DNA of 33,932 nucleotides. It comes from a virus. Where the stretch lies: IMG/VR virus record IMGVR_UViG_3300030450_001075, positions 1 through 33,932 of that record. One strand, 5' to 3'. The notes under the pieces were generated by a model. That model made no database searches. It saw nothing but the letters and a program-made list of their open reading frames with translations, and had not been told where the DNA came from. How positions within the stretch are numbered: position 1 is the first letter of the stretch; each line of letters opens with the position of its first letter. Positions 24,437-30,885 of the stretch are shown here, one piece after another. Made by a program: the position numbers and the translations under genes.

Positions 24437-24559
24437 ATGACTAAATGGATAAATAATGAACTTATTGAAATAAAATATAATAAGTTAGATTACTGGATAA
24501 TGTATCTCGATGGAGATTTATCTTTCGAAGAATTAAAGAAATTTGTAAAAAATAAATAA
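24437..24559 (+). CDS. unrecognised 40-aa protein
   Basis: Starts MTKWINNELIEIKYNKLDYW, mixed charge with a possible C-terminal helix (SFEELKKFVKNK). It follows the mini tRNA-like element and precedes the next gene by two bases. No domain recognised. Confidence 0.5.
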   Translation: MTKWINNELIEIKYNKLDYWIMYLDGDLSFEELKKFVKNK

Positions 24560-24561
24560 AT

Positions 24562-24705
24562 ATGAAATATGACCAATTAATTCATTCTTTATTAATAAAA
24601 GAAATAAAAGAGAAGTTTCCATTTAATGAAGAAACTGACTGTAAAGAGAAATATAATGAAATCATACAAGATTACTTATATGAAATGATAATAAATAAAT
24701 TATAA
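24562..24705 (+). CDS. unrecognised 47-aa protein
   Basis: Starts MKYDQLIHSLLIKEIKEKFP and ends YEMIINKL, mostly helical. It starts two bases after the previous stop and ends two bases before the next start, typical of these compact early genes. Confidence 0.5.
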   Translation: MKYDQLIHSLLIKEIKEKFPFNEETDCKEKYNEIIQDYLYEMIINKL

Positions 24706-24707
24706 AT

Positions 24708-24932
24708 ATGAAAGATTTACACGAACAAGCGATAGAACTCATGGATGAAATTATTGAGAAATATAATAAAGATGAGTATTATGATTGGAGAAATAAACAT
24801 TTAAAACACTTAAATAAGAACCGTCAAATGTTAGAACAAATGTCACTAGATGAATTCTTATATGAGTATTGTTATATTTTAACCGAAGATGAAATAAACG
24901 AAATAACTAACTTAATAAATAAATTTGAATAA
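24708..24932 (+). CDS. unrecognised acidic helical protein
   Basis: A 74-aa product starting MKDLHEQAIELMDEIIEKYN. It is acidic and helical, with a Met-Ser-Leu-Asp-Glu turn and a helix ending NLINKFE. No domain recognised; small acidic early proteins often bind and inhibit host enzymes, but that is only a possibility here. Confidence 0.6.
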   Translation: MKDLHEQAIELMDEIIEKYNKDEYYDWRNKHLKHLNKNRQMLEQMSLDEFLYEYCYILTEDEINEITNLINKFE

Positions 24933-24933
24933 A

Positions 24934-25095
24934 ATGAATAAAAGAAAATTTGTACACTATGTTTTAATAAAACTAGGAGAATACACAGTGAAAACTGTAC
25001 TAATCGGACTTACTACACTATTTGTCACTGGGTGGACAATGGTAGTATATCACTTAATGTTTAACAATCCAACTATAACTTTCGGAGGTTGGTAA
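24934..25095 (+). CDS. small membrane protein
   Basis: A 53-aa product starting MNKRKFVHYVLIKLGEYTVK, with one membrane segment (about residues 22-40, VLIGLTTLFVTGWTMVVYH). A basic N-terminus suggests an inside-in topology. It may act at the host membrane, for example in exclusion; no family match. Confidence 0.55.
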   Translation: MNKRKFVHYVLIKLGEYTVKTVLIGLTTLFVTGWTMVVYHLMFNNPTITFGGW

Positions 25096-25107
25096 AATAA
25101 TAATAAA

Positions 25108-25338
25108 ATGAGTAGAATAATAGAATATACAAATCCTTGTTTTCCCAACAAGAAATGGTTTAGATGTAATATAAAGAATGAAACTTATTCATCTCCGATA
25201 CGTGAAAACGTAGAAGTATGGAGAGATGATAAGATGATAAACTCTGAATATTATAAAGAATTAGAAGAATTACAGCATAATTCTATTGCAGAATACTATG
25301 CGAGTAAGAGTAGATGGGATAATTATACTGGAGATTAA
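25108..25338 (+). CDS. unrecognised early protein
   Basis: A 76-aa product starting MSRIIEYTNPCFPNKKWFRC, with two Cys near the N-terminus and an acidic helical C-terminus (YYKELEELQHNSIAEYYASK). Its stop is followed immediately by promoter copy 3. No domain recognised. Confidence 0.55.
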   Translation: MSRIIEYTNPCFPNKKWFRCNIKNETYSSPIRENVEVWRDDKMINSEYYKELEELQHNSIAEYYASKSRWDNYTGD

Positions 25339-25339
25339 T

Positions 25340-25376
25340 CGAATTATAATACGATTAAAGCTAGATAATATAATAA
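25340..25376 (+). promoter_or_regulatory. early promoter motif copy 3
   Basis: CGAATTATAATAC at 25340-25352, then AGATAATATAATAA at 25363-25376, again 23 bases start to start. It lies directly after a stop codon and precedes the gene at 25405 by about 30 bases. Confidence 0.65.
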
Positions 25377-25404
25377 ACTCAATATAAATATAAATAAATA
25401 AATT

Positions 25405-25581
25405 ATGAGTGTAACTAAAGAAATAGATAGAATTTCAAATGAAGTTCATGATCAGGTGAATACAGCGATGAATTTTATAATCCAAAAAGAATTAGAATAT
25501 AGTGATTTAGGTGATATAAATAGTAGTGAACTGTATGAAGATATAAAAAATAAAGTAATAAATAAATTTATACAAAAATAG
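25405..25581 (+). CDS. unrecognised 58-aa protein
   Basis: Starts MSVTKEIDRISNEVHDQVNT, helical with heptad-like spacing. It is the first gene after promoter copy 3. No domain recognised. Confidence 0.55.
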   Translation: MSVTKEIDRISNEVHDQVNTAMNFIIQKELEYSDLGDINSSELYEDIKNKVINKFIQK

Positions 25582-25583
25582 AT

Positions 25584-25793
25584 ATGAATAGAATTAAATT
25601 TACAAGTAAAACAACTCTTAAATTAGAGAATCAACATGGTTATCAAGTTAAATACAAAGGATATTTAATTGGTGATTTACCTCCAAGATTTGGATTTAAA
25701 TATAAAGACGAAAAAGAAGGTATTTATCAATGGTTTAACTATAAAGGTTTAACTTGGGTAATAGATAAAGACCATTGGAGCAAAGGATTATGA
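25584..25793 (+). CDS. unrecognised early protein
   Basis: A 69-aa product starting MNRIKFTSKTTLKLENQHGY. Beta-strand pattern with aromatic residues (YQVKYKGYLIGDLPPRFGFK). Its stop overlaps the start of the following membrane-protein gene in an ATGA arrangement. Confidence 0.55.
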   Translation: MNRIKFTSKTTLKLENQHGYQVKYKGYLIGDLPPRFGFKYKDEKEGIYQWFNYKGLTWVIDKDHWSKGL

Positions 25794-26014
25794 AACAAAT
25801 TGATATAGAAAGATTATTTTATAGTTTTATGATAGCAGGATTTAGTTTCTTTTGTGGTGTATTCTTTACATTTTACAAAATAGACCAGAGATTGTGGGAT
25901 GAAAATATAAATAAAGCTTGGGATATAGAGGCTCGAGCACTAAATTTTCCAAAGAAATCTTGTTATAATTGGCAAGATATTGAGATAATTATCTTTGGAG
26001 AAATACAAGAATAA
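25790..26014 (+). CDS. small single-pass membrane protein
   Basis: 74 aa from the ATGA start at 25790 (an earlier in-frame ATG at 25775 would overlap the upstream gene by 19 bases). Begins MKQIDIERLFYSFMIAGFSF, with a membrane segment at about 9-30 (FYSFMIAGFSFFCGVFFTF). The soluble C-terminal part has charged helices. No family recognised. Confidence 0.55.
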   Translation: MKQIDIERLFYSFMIAGFSFFCGVFFTFYKIDQRLWDENINKAWDIEARALNFPKKSCYNWQDIEIIIFGEIQE

Positions 26015-26086
26015 GTTAATTAGAATTGCTATCACTCACGGAAATTCACTGACAATCATATAACTTATAGGTCTATATAGACAACA

Positions 26087-26133
26087 GAGCATACTACGGT
26101 ACTAAGGCGCGGGTTCGACTCCCGCTATGCTCT
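26087..26133 (+). ncRNA. mini tRNA-like element 2 (acceptor + T arm)
   Basis: GAGCATA (26087-26093) pairs with TATGCTC (26126-26132), extended by an eighth A-T pair (26086/26133); the T arm is GCGGG-TTCGACT-CCCGC (26109-26125). Only 15 bases connect the acceptor strand to the T arm, so there is no room for D or anticodon arms. The discriminator T is followed by CTAAA. The 71 bases upstream (26015-26085) have no gene and contain short complementary segments (GTCTATATAGAC), so a longer RNA is possible. The next start codon is 15 bases away. Every base pair here is clear; the function is not. Confidence 0.55.
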
Positions 26134-26148
26134 CTAAATTAATAAATT

Positions 26149-26541
26149 ATGAATTGGAGACAAGAACAAGAAGCATTAGAGAATGCTTACGCAAGAAGAT
26201 TACTAATCGAATATGGTATTCGAGAAGTAACTACGCAAAGACAGGCTAAGAATGGTACAAGGGAATTTGAATTTCCTGTATCTGCTCATAAGAAATGGAA
26301 GAAGAAAGATAGATTGAGATTAGCAGTATTTAAAACAGGATATGTAAGAAATCAAAACTCTTGCTCATCTAACTATCAACTAAATCCTCAATATAAAAGA
26401 ACAAAGAAATGGGTTTTCTTAACTGATAAAGGATTAGAAACTAAAACATATATAACAATCTCAAGAGCTAAGATCTATTCAGGATTAGCTAGATTAAATT
26501 ATATGCTAGAATTTTATAAACGAAACTACTTAAATAAATAA
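26149..26541 (+). CDS. unrecognised basic protein
   Basis: A 130-aa product starting MNWRQEQEALENAYARRLLI. It is strongly basic (KKWKKKDRLRLAVF) with an aromatic-rich end, suggesting nucleic-acid binding. No domain recognised. It follows the mini tRNA-like element. Confidence 0.6.
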   Translation: MNWRQEQEALENAYARRLLIEYGIREVTTQRQAKNGTREFEFPVSAHKKWKKKDRLRLAVFKTGYVRNQNSCSSNYQLNPQYKRTKKWVFLTDKGLETKTYITISRAKIYSGLARLNYMLEFYKRNYLNK

Positions 26542-26542
26542 A

Positions 26543-26845
26543 ATGGATTCAAGAAAAAAATATGACCAAATGGTGGAAGACGGAGAAATAAAACCTACAA
26601 TAGCTAAATACATATGGGTATTAGATTTTGGAGATGGTAAGATATATAGATATAAGATTAGTGGGAATCACTTTGAAACATACCCTCATGATTGGAATCC
26701 TGACCATGAAGCGTGTGAAGAGTTCTTAACTGAATCAGGACATAACTTAAAAAATTGTGAATGGATGGTAACATCAGAAGATAAACCTATTAATAATAAT
26801 TTAATAAATTATAAATCGAATTATAATACGAATAAAGACAGATAA
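26543..26845 (+). CDS. unrecognised early protein
   Basis: A 100-aa product starting MDSRKKYDQMVEDGEIKPTI. Its C-terminus NYKSNYNTNKDR is encoded by promoter copy 4, whose sequence lies inside the gene; the NYNTN string recurs at the end of the protein at 29490-29687 for the same reason. No domain recognised. Confidence 0.6.
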   Translation: MDSRKKYDQMVEDGEIKPTIAKYIWVLDFGDGKIYRYKISGNHFETYPHDWNPDHEACEEFLTESGHNLKNCEWMVTSEDKPINNNLINYKSNYNTNKDR

Positions 26846-26850
26846 TAAAA
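26817..26850 (+). promoter_or_regulatory. early promoter motif copy 4
   Basis: CGAATTATAATAC at 26817-26829 and AGATAATAAAA at 26840-26850, start-to-start 23 bases. The first block lies in the last codons of the upstream gene and the promoter feeds the gene starting at 26859. Confidence 0.65.
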
Positions 26851-26858
26851 ATAAACAA

Positions 26859-27089
26859 ATGACAACATTACTAGAACAATTAAAACCAGAAATCGTTGAA
26901 GCTCTAGAAAATAATAGAGATAAATACGATTTAAGTATCACTGATTTATATAATGAATTAGATAATAAGCATTTATACAGTGAATTAAGTATTGGAACTA
27001 TGCGAGATTTAACTCTATGGGCTGATATTAACTATTATAAGTGGGATAGTACTGATTGGAGATTTGGAACTAAACTATTTAATAATTAA
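26859..27089 (+). CDS. unrecognised early protein
   Basis: A 76-aa acidic helical product starting MTTLLEQLKPEIVEALENNR and ending LTLWADINYYKWDSTDWRFG plus a few residues. It begins nine bases after promoter copy 4. No domain recognised. Confidence 0.55.
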   Translation: MTTLLEQLKPEIVEALENNRDKYDLSITDLYNELDNKHLYSELSIGTMRDLTLWADINYYKWDSTDWRFGTKLFNN

Positions 27090-27093
27090 TAAA

Positions 27094-27543
27094 ATGAAAG
27101 AAAAAATATTAACAGAGGATTTAATTCTTAAAAAATTAAATGAAAAAGGTATTGCATACCCAGGAGAAATCGAAGTTGAGGAGATGCAAAAGATAATACT
27201 AAAGTATTTTGATTCTGAGATTAGACATGATTGGGGATATGCGAATATGTATTTCACTGTTATGAGTACAGCTGATGGATATGAAGTCTATATGGCCACT
27301 GAAGATGAACAAAAGCCTTATTTTGAACAAGATGTATACTATTACGAATCAGATTGGTTTGAAAAACTACCTGATTGTATTAGAGATGGTTTAACTATTC
27401 ATATAGATGAACATTATATGGACGAATATAACTATCAAGACGCGATAACTGAAGTATATGAAGATTATTGGAATGACCAAAAAGAAGAAATTGAAAACGA
27501 ATTAATAAATGAAGGATATGAGTGGGAAACAGACGAAGAATAA
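27094..27543 (+). CDS. unrecognised acidic protein
   Basis: A 149-aa product starting MKEKILTEDLILKKLNEKGI, with the start at 27094 four bases after the previous stop in preference to an in-frame ATG at 27064. It is very acidic, especially in the C-terminal 40 residues (YEDYWNDQKEEIENE). It could mimic nucleic acid or inhibit a host enzyme; no domain recognised. Confidence 0.6.
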   Translation: MKEKILTEDLILKKLNEKGIAYPGEIEVEEMQKIILKYFDSEIRHDWGYANMYFTVMSTADGYEVYMATEDEQKPYFEQDVYYYESDWFEKLPDCIRDGLTIHIDEHYMDEYNYQDAITEVYEDYWNDQKEEIENELINEGYEWETDEE

Positions 27544-27781
27544 ACTACCTAAATGGTTTAAAGGAACTATCTATGAAATAGGAGATATTGTAACAAATCC
27601 ATTTAGTGGAGAAAGATATGAATTAAATGCAGAAGAACTATCTATGTATGATTTAATAATGGGTATTACTATTATGGGTGATATAAAAGGGTGGAATGAT
27701 GAGTATATTGATTTACATCAAAAAGGATTAAGTTGGTTTAGAGAACATAACTCTAAAGCATATATGGTATTATTAGATTAA
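27509..27781 (+). CDS. unrecognised protein overlapping its neighbour
   Basis: A 90-aa product; starts at 27509 (MKDMSGKQTKNKLPKWFKGT) or at the internal Met at 27518. It overlaps the previous gene by 35 or 26 bases. The C-terminal half is helical (MYDLIMGITIMGD). Its stop is the last base before the structured RNA region. Confidence 0.55.
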   Translation: MKDMSGKQTKNKLPKWFKGTIYEIGDIVTNPFSGERYELNAEELSMYDLIMGITIMGDIKGWNDEYIDLHQKGLSWFREHNSKAYMVLLD

Positions 27782-27911
27782 TACCACCACCGGAGGCACA
27801 CCGCTATCTGACGAACTTGAAATAGAGTGACCGGACGATATGAGTGACCCGAGGTTGGTAGGTTGTGGTTGAATCAGTAAACGTTTTCACGAGCTGATTA
27901 CTACAACCGAT

Positions 27912-28023
27912 AACTAGGTTTGGATATTGGAGAAGGCATAAGACTCGGCGGGAGTATTCCTCAGAGCGCTGATTATCCCAATAACTACTGACGAGTAAAG
28001 AGGTTCGATTCCTCTTCTAGTTA
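27912..28023 (+). ncRNA. D-armless tRNA-like element 3 (112 nt)
   Basis: A 7-bp acceptor AACTAGG (27912-27918)/TCTAGTT (28016-28022) with one G-T wobble; T arm AGAGG-TTCGATT-CCTCT (27999-28015); discriminator A and trailer CTAAA. In place of the anticodon stem a helix TATTGG/CCAATA (27925-27930/27978-27983) encloses 47 bases. A small hairpin TACT-GACG-AGTA (27986-27997) precedes the T arm. No D arm is visible. An alternative 5' strand at 27983-27988 would give a mini form. Layout matches element 4. Confidence 0.45.
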
Positions 28024-28030
28024 CTAAATA

Positions 28031-28153
28031 GAGACAGTGGCATACAGGTCACGTTAGGCGATTACCGGGGCATTAGAATCGATCGGGGTGCGTCAAAACA
28101 GAAAACGGTATAAATGATAATTCTAGAAACTACCTGTTCCGAAACACTGTCTC
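28031..28153 (+). ncRNA. nested-stem RNA domain
   Basis: A perfect 9-bp stem GAGACAGTG (28031-28039)/CACTGTCTC (28145-28153) encloses ACAGGT (28044-28049)/ACCTGT (28132-28137) and TAGAAT (28074-28079)/ATTCTA (28120-28125). Three stems in strict nesting over 120 bases form one of the clearest structured parts of the region. It starts right after the trailer of tRNA-like element 3. Confidence 0.6.
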
Positions 28154-28179
28154 ATATGGGCGTGATAAGGTATTGACCG

Positions 28180-28288
28180 AGACGTGGTAACAGTAAGTGT
28201 ATGTGTGTCCTTTTTAGGCATTACGGAAGTGTATTACACTGAATCCAACCGAGTCATGGTAACGCAGGTTCGAATCCTGCCACGTCCA
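28180..28288 (+). ncRNA. D-armless tRNA-like element 4 (109 nt)
   Basis: Acceptor 5' strand AGACGTG (28180-28186) pairs with CACGTCC (28281-28287) through six pairs, the outermost being A-C. T arm GCAGG-TTCGAAT-CCTGC (28264-28280). A helix AGTGTA/TACACT (28196-28201/28235-28240) encloses 33 bases. A small hairpin ACC-GAGTCAT-GGT (28248-28260) sits before the T arm. No D arm. Discriminator A, trailer CTAAA. Same architecture as element 3. Confidence 0.45.
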
Positions 28289-28795
28289 CTAAACTAGGTA
28301 GTAAGAATAACAGTATTGAAATGAACTGGTGAGGGATCGTTATGAACTCAGGAATTTTCAATGAAGCAATCTTACACCTTACCGATTACCTAACAGATAA
28401 GTCGACGTCTTGGCTTCCTTGAGGTATCAATTGTACAAAGCCAGTCGCAGTGACAGTAGTCGGTAAAATATATAGGTGTGGGCACGCGTGCGGTGCCGTT
28501 ACTCGACCTGAGACAAGACGTACGAGCACACCTAAAATATAAGAGGCATTGATGCACCTACATGGTTCAAAGCAGATGTAAGTCCTCATGGGTTAAAACA
28601 CGAAGGACGGAATAGTGTAGTAGTTACTAAACGGATACGCGGAAAACTACAAATTTCTCAACCTGGTAAATATGAGTCAGGTTAATGAGTTAGACACTAG
28701 ACCCCAATTGTGACTTTGCGTTCTGAGCTTAGGCAAGATGTTCACTTAGTACAATTATGAAAGCGTGGATACGTGCACAGTATCACCCAAAATAT

Positions 28796-28869
28796 TGCGG
28801 GATAGAGCAGTTGGTCAGCTCGCGAGCCTCATAAGCTCGAGGTCGTAGGTTCGAATCCTACTCCCGCGT
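28796..28869 (+). tRNA. tRNA-Met (CAU)
   Basis: A canonical cloverleaf: acceptor TGCGGGA/TCCCGCG (first pair T-G), D stem GAGC/GCTC with loop AGTTGGTCA, anticodon stem CGAGC/GCTCG with loop CTCATAA (anticodon CAT), variable loop AGGTC, T arm GTAGG-TTCGAAT-CCTAC, discriminator T. The anticodon stem lacks three consecutive G-C pairs, so it is elongator-like, not initiator. No CCA is encoded; the trailer is CTAAA as in the four tRNA-like elements. Confidence 0.93.
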
Positions 28870-28883
28870 CTAAATTAAATAAA

Positions 28884-28979
28884 ATGAGTGTAGAATTAGA
28901 AGCAGTCTTTGTTTTAGGTATGTTTGCTATGTTTTGTATAGCGATCATTATTATCTTTAACGATGGCTTAGAAAAATAA
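28884..28979 (+). CDS. 31-aa membrane peptide
   Basis: Starts MSVELEAVFVLGMFAMFCIA and continues IIIIFNDGLEK, one membrane segment. It begins 15 bases after the tRNA with an A/T-rich leader, and four bases before the next gene. Small single-pass peptides are common in phages; no family recognised. Confidence 0.5.
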   Translation: MSVELEAVFVLGMFAMFCIAIIIIFNDGLEK

Positions 28980-28983
28980 AATT

Positions 28984-29427
28984 ATGGGAACAAGAAGTTT
29001 AACAAGAGTTATACCTAGACAAGAAGGTATAGCATATAACAAAGGACATGAACATTATGAAGATGCGTGGGTAACTATATATCGTCACTATGATGGTTAT
29101 CCTGATGGACATGGATTAGAATTAGCACATTACTTAAAAGATTTTAAAATTATAAATGGATTAGGTGGACTACCTAAAATGGGTATTCATGCTAATGGTA
29201 CAGGATGTCTAGCTGCACAACTAGTAGGACATTTTAAAGATAATGTGGGAGATATATATTTACGTCCTCATGAAGGAGGAGGAGGAGATGAAGATTATAT
29301 TTATACTATATTTCCTAAAGAAGGAAAACCTGTATATATAGCTATTTATAAGGTATATACTAAGAAGTGTATATTTGTAGGGACACCACAGGAACTCATA
29401 GATAAATATACTCCCAAAGAATCATAG
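28984..29427 (+). CDS. conserved phage protein MGTRSLTR family
   Basis: A 147-aa product starting MGTRSLTRVIPRQEGIAYNK, with IYRHYDGYPDGHGLELAHYL at about 32-51. The pattern MGTRSLT...Y-R-x-x-D-G-Y-P-x-G-H-G is known from many phages and some bacteria as a protein of unknown function. Conserved Tyr/Asp/His residues suggest a small enzyme or binding fold, but the role is not established. Ends YTPKES. Confidence 0.8.
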   Translation: MGTRSLTRVIPRQEGIAYNKGHEHYEDAWVTIYRHYDGYPDGHGLELAHYLKDFKIINGLGGLPKMGIHANGTGCLAAQLVGHFKDNVGDIYLRPHEGGGGDEDYIYTIFPKEGKPVYIAIYKVYTKKCIFVGTPQELIDKYTPKES

Positions 29428-29446
29428 ATAAATATTTCATATTTAT
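29428..29446. other. A/T-only hairpin
   Basis: ATAAATAT, TTC, ATATTTAT: an 8-bp perfect inverted repeat just after a stop codon. It has no GC pairs and no U tract, so it is not a convincing intrinsic terminator. It may help process the transcript. Confidence 0.35.
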
Positions 29447-29489
29447 AATGAATATAATTATATAATCACATGTTTAAAAAAGAAATTAC

Positions 29490-29687
29490 ATGAGAAAATT
29501 TATAAAATTTACGCTGATATGGATAAGTCAGCAATTAGCTATCCCATTTTGGATAGTAGGACACATCCACTTATCAATACATAATTTTCATGACTTATAC
29601 GAGATCTTAAGTAGTATAGGCATGAATATTATTGTAGCGATAGGTTTTTACATAGATTATAAACAAACGAATTATAATACTAATTAA
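29490..29687 (+). CDS. small membrane protein
   Basis: A 65-aa product starting MRKFIKFTLIWISQQLAIPF, with two hydrophobic segments (about 5-24 and 40-57) and His-rich middle (GHIHLSIHNFHDLYE). Its C-terminus NYNTN is encoded by promoter copy 5. No family recognised. Confidence 0.55.
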   Translation: MRKFIKFTLIWISQQLAIPFWIVGHIHLSIHNFHDLYEILSSIGMNIIVAIGFYIDYKQTNYNTN

Positions 29688-29700
29688 AACAGATAATATG
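29668..29700 (+). promoter_or_regulatory. early promoter motif copy 5
   Basis: CGAATTATAATAC at 29668-29680 and AGATAATATG at 29691-29700, start-to-start 23 bases. The ATG of the next gene (29698) lies inside the second block, so any transcript start would be very close to, or inside, that gene, or the element acts differently. It begins the ligase/sigma/recombination operon. Confidence 0.6.
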
Positions 29701-29931
29701 ACTGATGACGAAATAAACAAACTAGCAGAAAGAGTCGCTAGTATACTATTAGACTCGTTTATTGTACAATCTAATCCTTTTCAACCTGATGAAACAGAAG
29801 AAGAATTATTAGCTGAATTAGCTAGATTAATGACTCTTTTGAGTTCTTATTTAGAAAAGGAGCAGTATGAGAAATGTGCAATAATTAAAAATAAAATAAA
29901 TAGAATAGAAACTAAATTAGGGAAATTATGA
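29698..29931 (+). CDS. UVR-motif-like helical protein
   Basis: A 77-aa product starting MTDDEINKLAERVASILLDS. The C-terminal part, LEKEQYEKCAIIKNKINRI (about 52-70), resembles the UvrB/UvrC UVR motif (YEKAAxIRDxI), a protein-interaction hairpin. It overlaps the ligase start by four bases. It may tether the ligase or a repair factor; speculative. Confidence 0.5.
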   Translation: MTDDEINKLAERVASILLDSFIVQSNPFQPDETEEELLAELARLMTLLSSYLEKEQYEKCAIIKNKINRIETKLGKL

Positions 29932-30782
29932 AGATAAAACCAATGCTAGCTCATAAGCTAGATAAGGATAGAATAAATTGGAATGAACCTGTTTGGATGC
30001 AACCAAAACTAGATGGCGTACGTTGTCTATTTACAAAAGATGGAGCATTTTCTAGAACAGGAAAACAATTTATGAATGTCCAACATATAGAAAAACAACT
30101 AAAACCTTTATTCAAGACTAGTCCTTGGATGGTATTAGATGGTGAACTATATAATCACGAATTAAAAAATGACTTTGAAAAGATAATATCACTAGTCAGA
30201 AAACAGAAACCAACAAAAGAGCATAGAAAAGAAGCTGCTAAAAAAATACAGTTTCACGTTTATGATTATTTAGATGGTACAAGCAAAAAACAAAGAGCTG
30301 CTAAACCATACCAAGTAAGAATAGACAACTTATGTACTTCAAATATATATTCTGAAACTATTAAATATGTATATACTCTAAAAGTTAATGACTTTGGAGA
30401 AGCTATGAATATTCATGAAAGAAATGTAAATGAATGGGGATATGAAGGATCTATATTAAGAACTAATACACCATATAAACATGGAAGATCTTGGGGATTA
30501 ATGAAGTTTAAAGATTTTAGTGATTCTGAAGCTTTAATCATAGGATATGATGTTGGTAAAGGAAAACGTAAAGGAACTCTTGGTAAATTTATTATGCAAG
30601 ATGATGAAGGTATAGAATTTGGATGTCCTCCTGGTAAAGGATATACATACAAAGACCTTAAAGATATATTAAAAAATATAGATAAATATATTGGAGAGAG
30701 AGCTACATTTACTTATTTCGAAAGAACTAAAGCTGGAAGTTATAGACATCCACAATTTAAATGTTTAAGAAATTATGAGTAA
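29928..30782 (+). CDS. ATP-dependent DNA ligase
   Basis: The 284-aa product has the nucleotidyltransferase fold of the ATP-dependent ligases: PMLA near the N-terminus, motif I KLDGVR (27-32, the Lys forms the ligase-AMP adduct), SRTGK (42-46), motif III LDGEL (70-74), motif IV EGSILR (173-178) and motif V LMKFK (191-195), then an OB-fold domain (from about 200). It seals nicks during phage DNA replication and repair. The length matches small viral ligases. It starts in an overlap with the UVR-like gene and is followed by overlapping small genes. Confidence 0.93.
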   Translation: MKIKPMLAHKLDKDRINWNEPVWMQPKLDGVRCLFTKDGAFSRTGKQFMNVQHIEKQLKPLFKTSPWMVLDGELYNHELKNDFEKIISLVRKQKPTKEHRKEAAKKIQFHVYDYLDGTSKKQRAAKPYQVRIDNLCTSNIYSETIKYVYTLKVNDFGEAMNIHERNVNEWGYEGSILRTNTPYKHGRSWGLMKFKDFSDSEALIIGYDVGKGKRKGTLGKFIMQDDEGIEFGCPPGKGYTYKDLKDILKNIDKYIGERATFTYFERTKAGSYRHPQFKCLRNYE

Positions 30783-30885
30783 ATTAATATGGCAACTATA
30801 TCACGACAATATGATCAGCGAAGAGGTGGCGGGGATCTTATTAGACAAACTTTATGACCGTCTCAATAATAAAAGATATAAATGA
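30775..30885 (+). CDS. unrecognised 36-aa protein
   Basis: Starts MSKLIWQLYHDNMISEEVAG within the last codons of the ligase (overlap eight bases) and ends LYDRLNNKRYK. Amphipathic helix. Its stop overlaps the next start (ATGA). Likely real because it closes the gap without loss. Confidence 0.55.
   Translation: MSKLIWQLYHDNMISEEVAGILLDKLYDRLNNKRYK

Larger units (their letters stand above)
27782..28795 (+). ncRNA. large structured non-coding RNA region (about 1 kb)
   Basis: About 1 kb without a convincing gene, visibly higher in GC than the flanks, dense with complementary segments. Examples: TACCA/TGGTA (27782-27786/27856-27860); a hairpin GGTTGT...ACAACC with AATCAG/CTGATT inside (27861-27908); GAGACAGTG/CACTGTCTC (28031-28039/28145-28153) enclosing ACAGGT/ACCTGT and TAGAAT/ATTCTA; TTACCGATTAC/GTAGTCGGTAA (28379-28389/28456-28466); TAGGTGTG/CACACCTA (28473-28480/28527-28534) with two hairpins inside; TAGTGT/ACACTA (28613-28618/28694-28699) enclosing two hairpins. 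It contains two tRNA-like elements and ends at tRNA-Met. It is comparable in size and context to GOLLD and ROOL phage RNAs, but no direct match could be tested. An open frame at 28386-28589 was rejected. Confidence 0.6.

Noticed and set aside
27064-27093. Earlier start for the 149-aa gene
   Set aside because: It would overlap the preceding gene by 26 bases; 27094 lies four bases after the previous stop with the usual A/T leader.
28386-28589. Minus-strand open frame of 67 codons inside the structured RNA region
   Set aside because: Runs across perfect complementary stems, opposite to neighbouring genes; likely chance in a GC-richer stretch.
29428-29446. Intrinsic terminator
   Set aside because: The hairpin is A/T only and lacks a following U tract.
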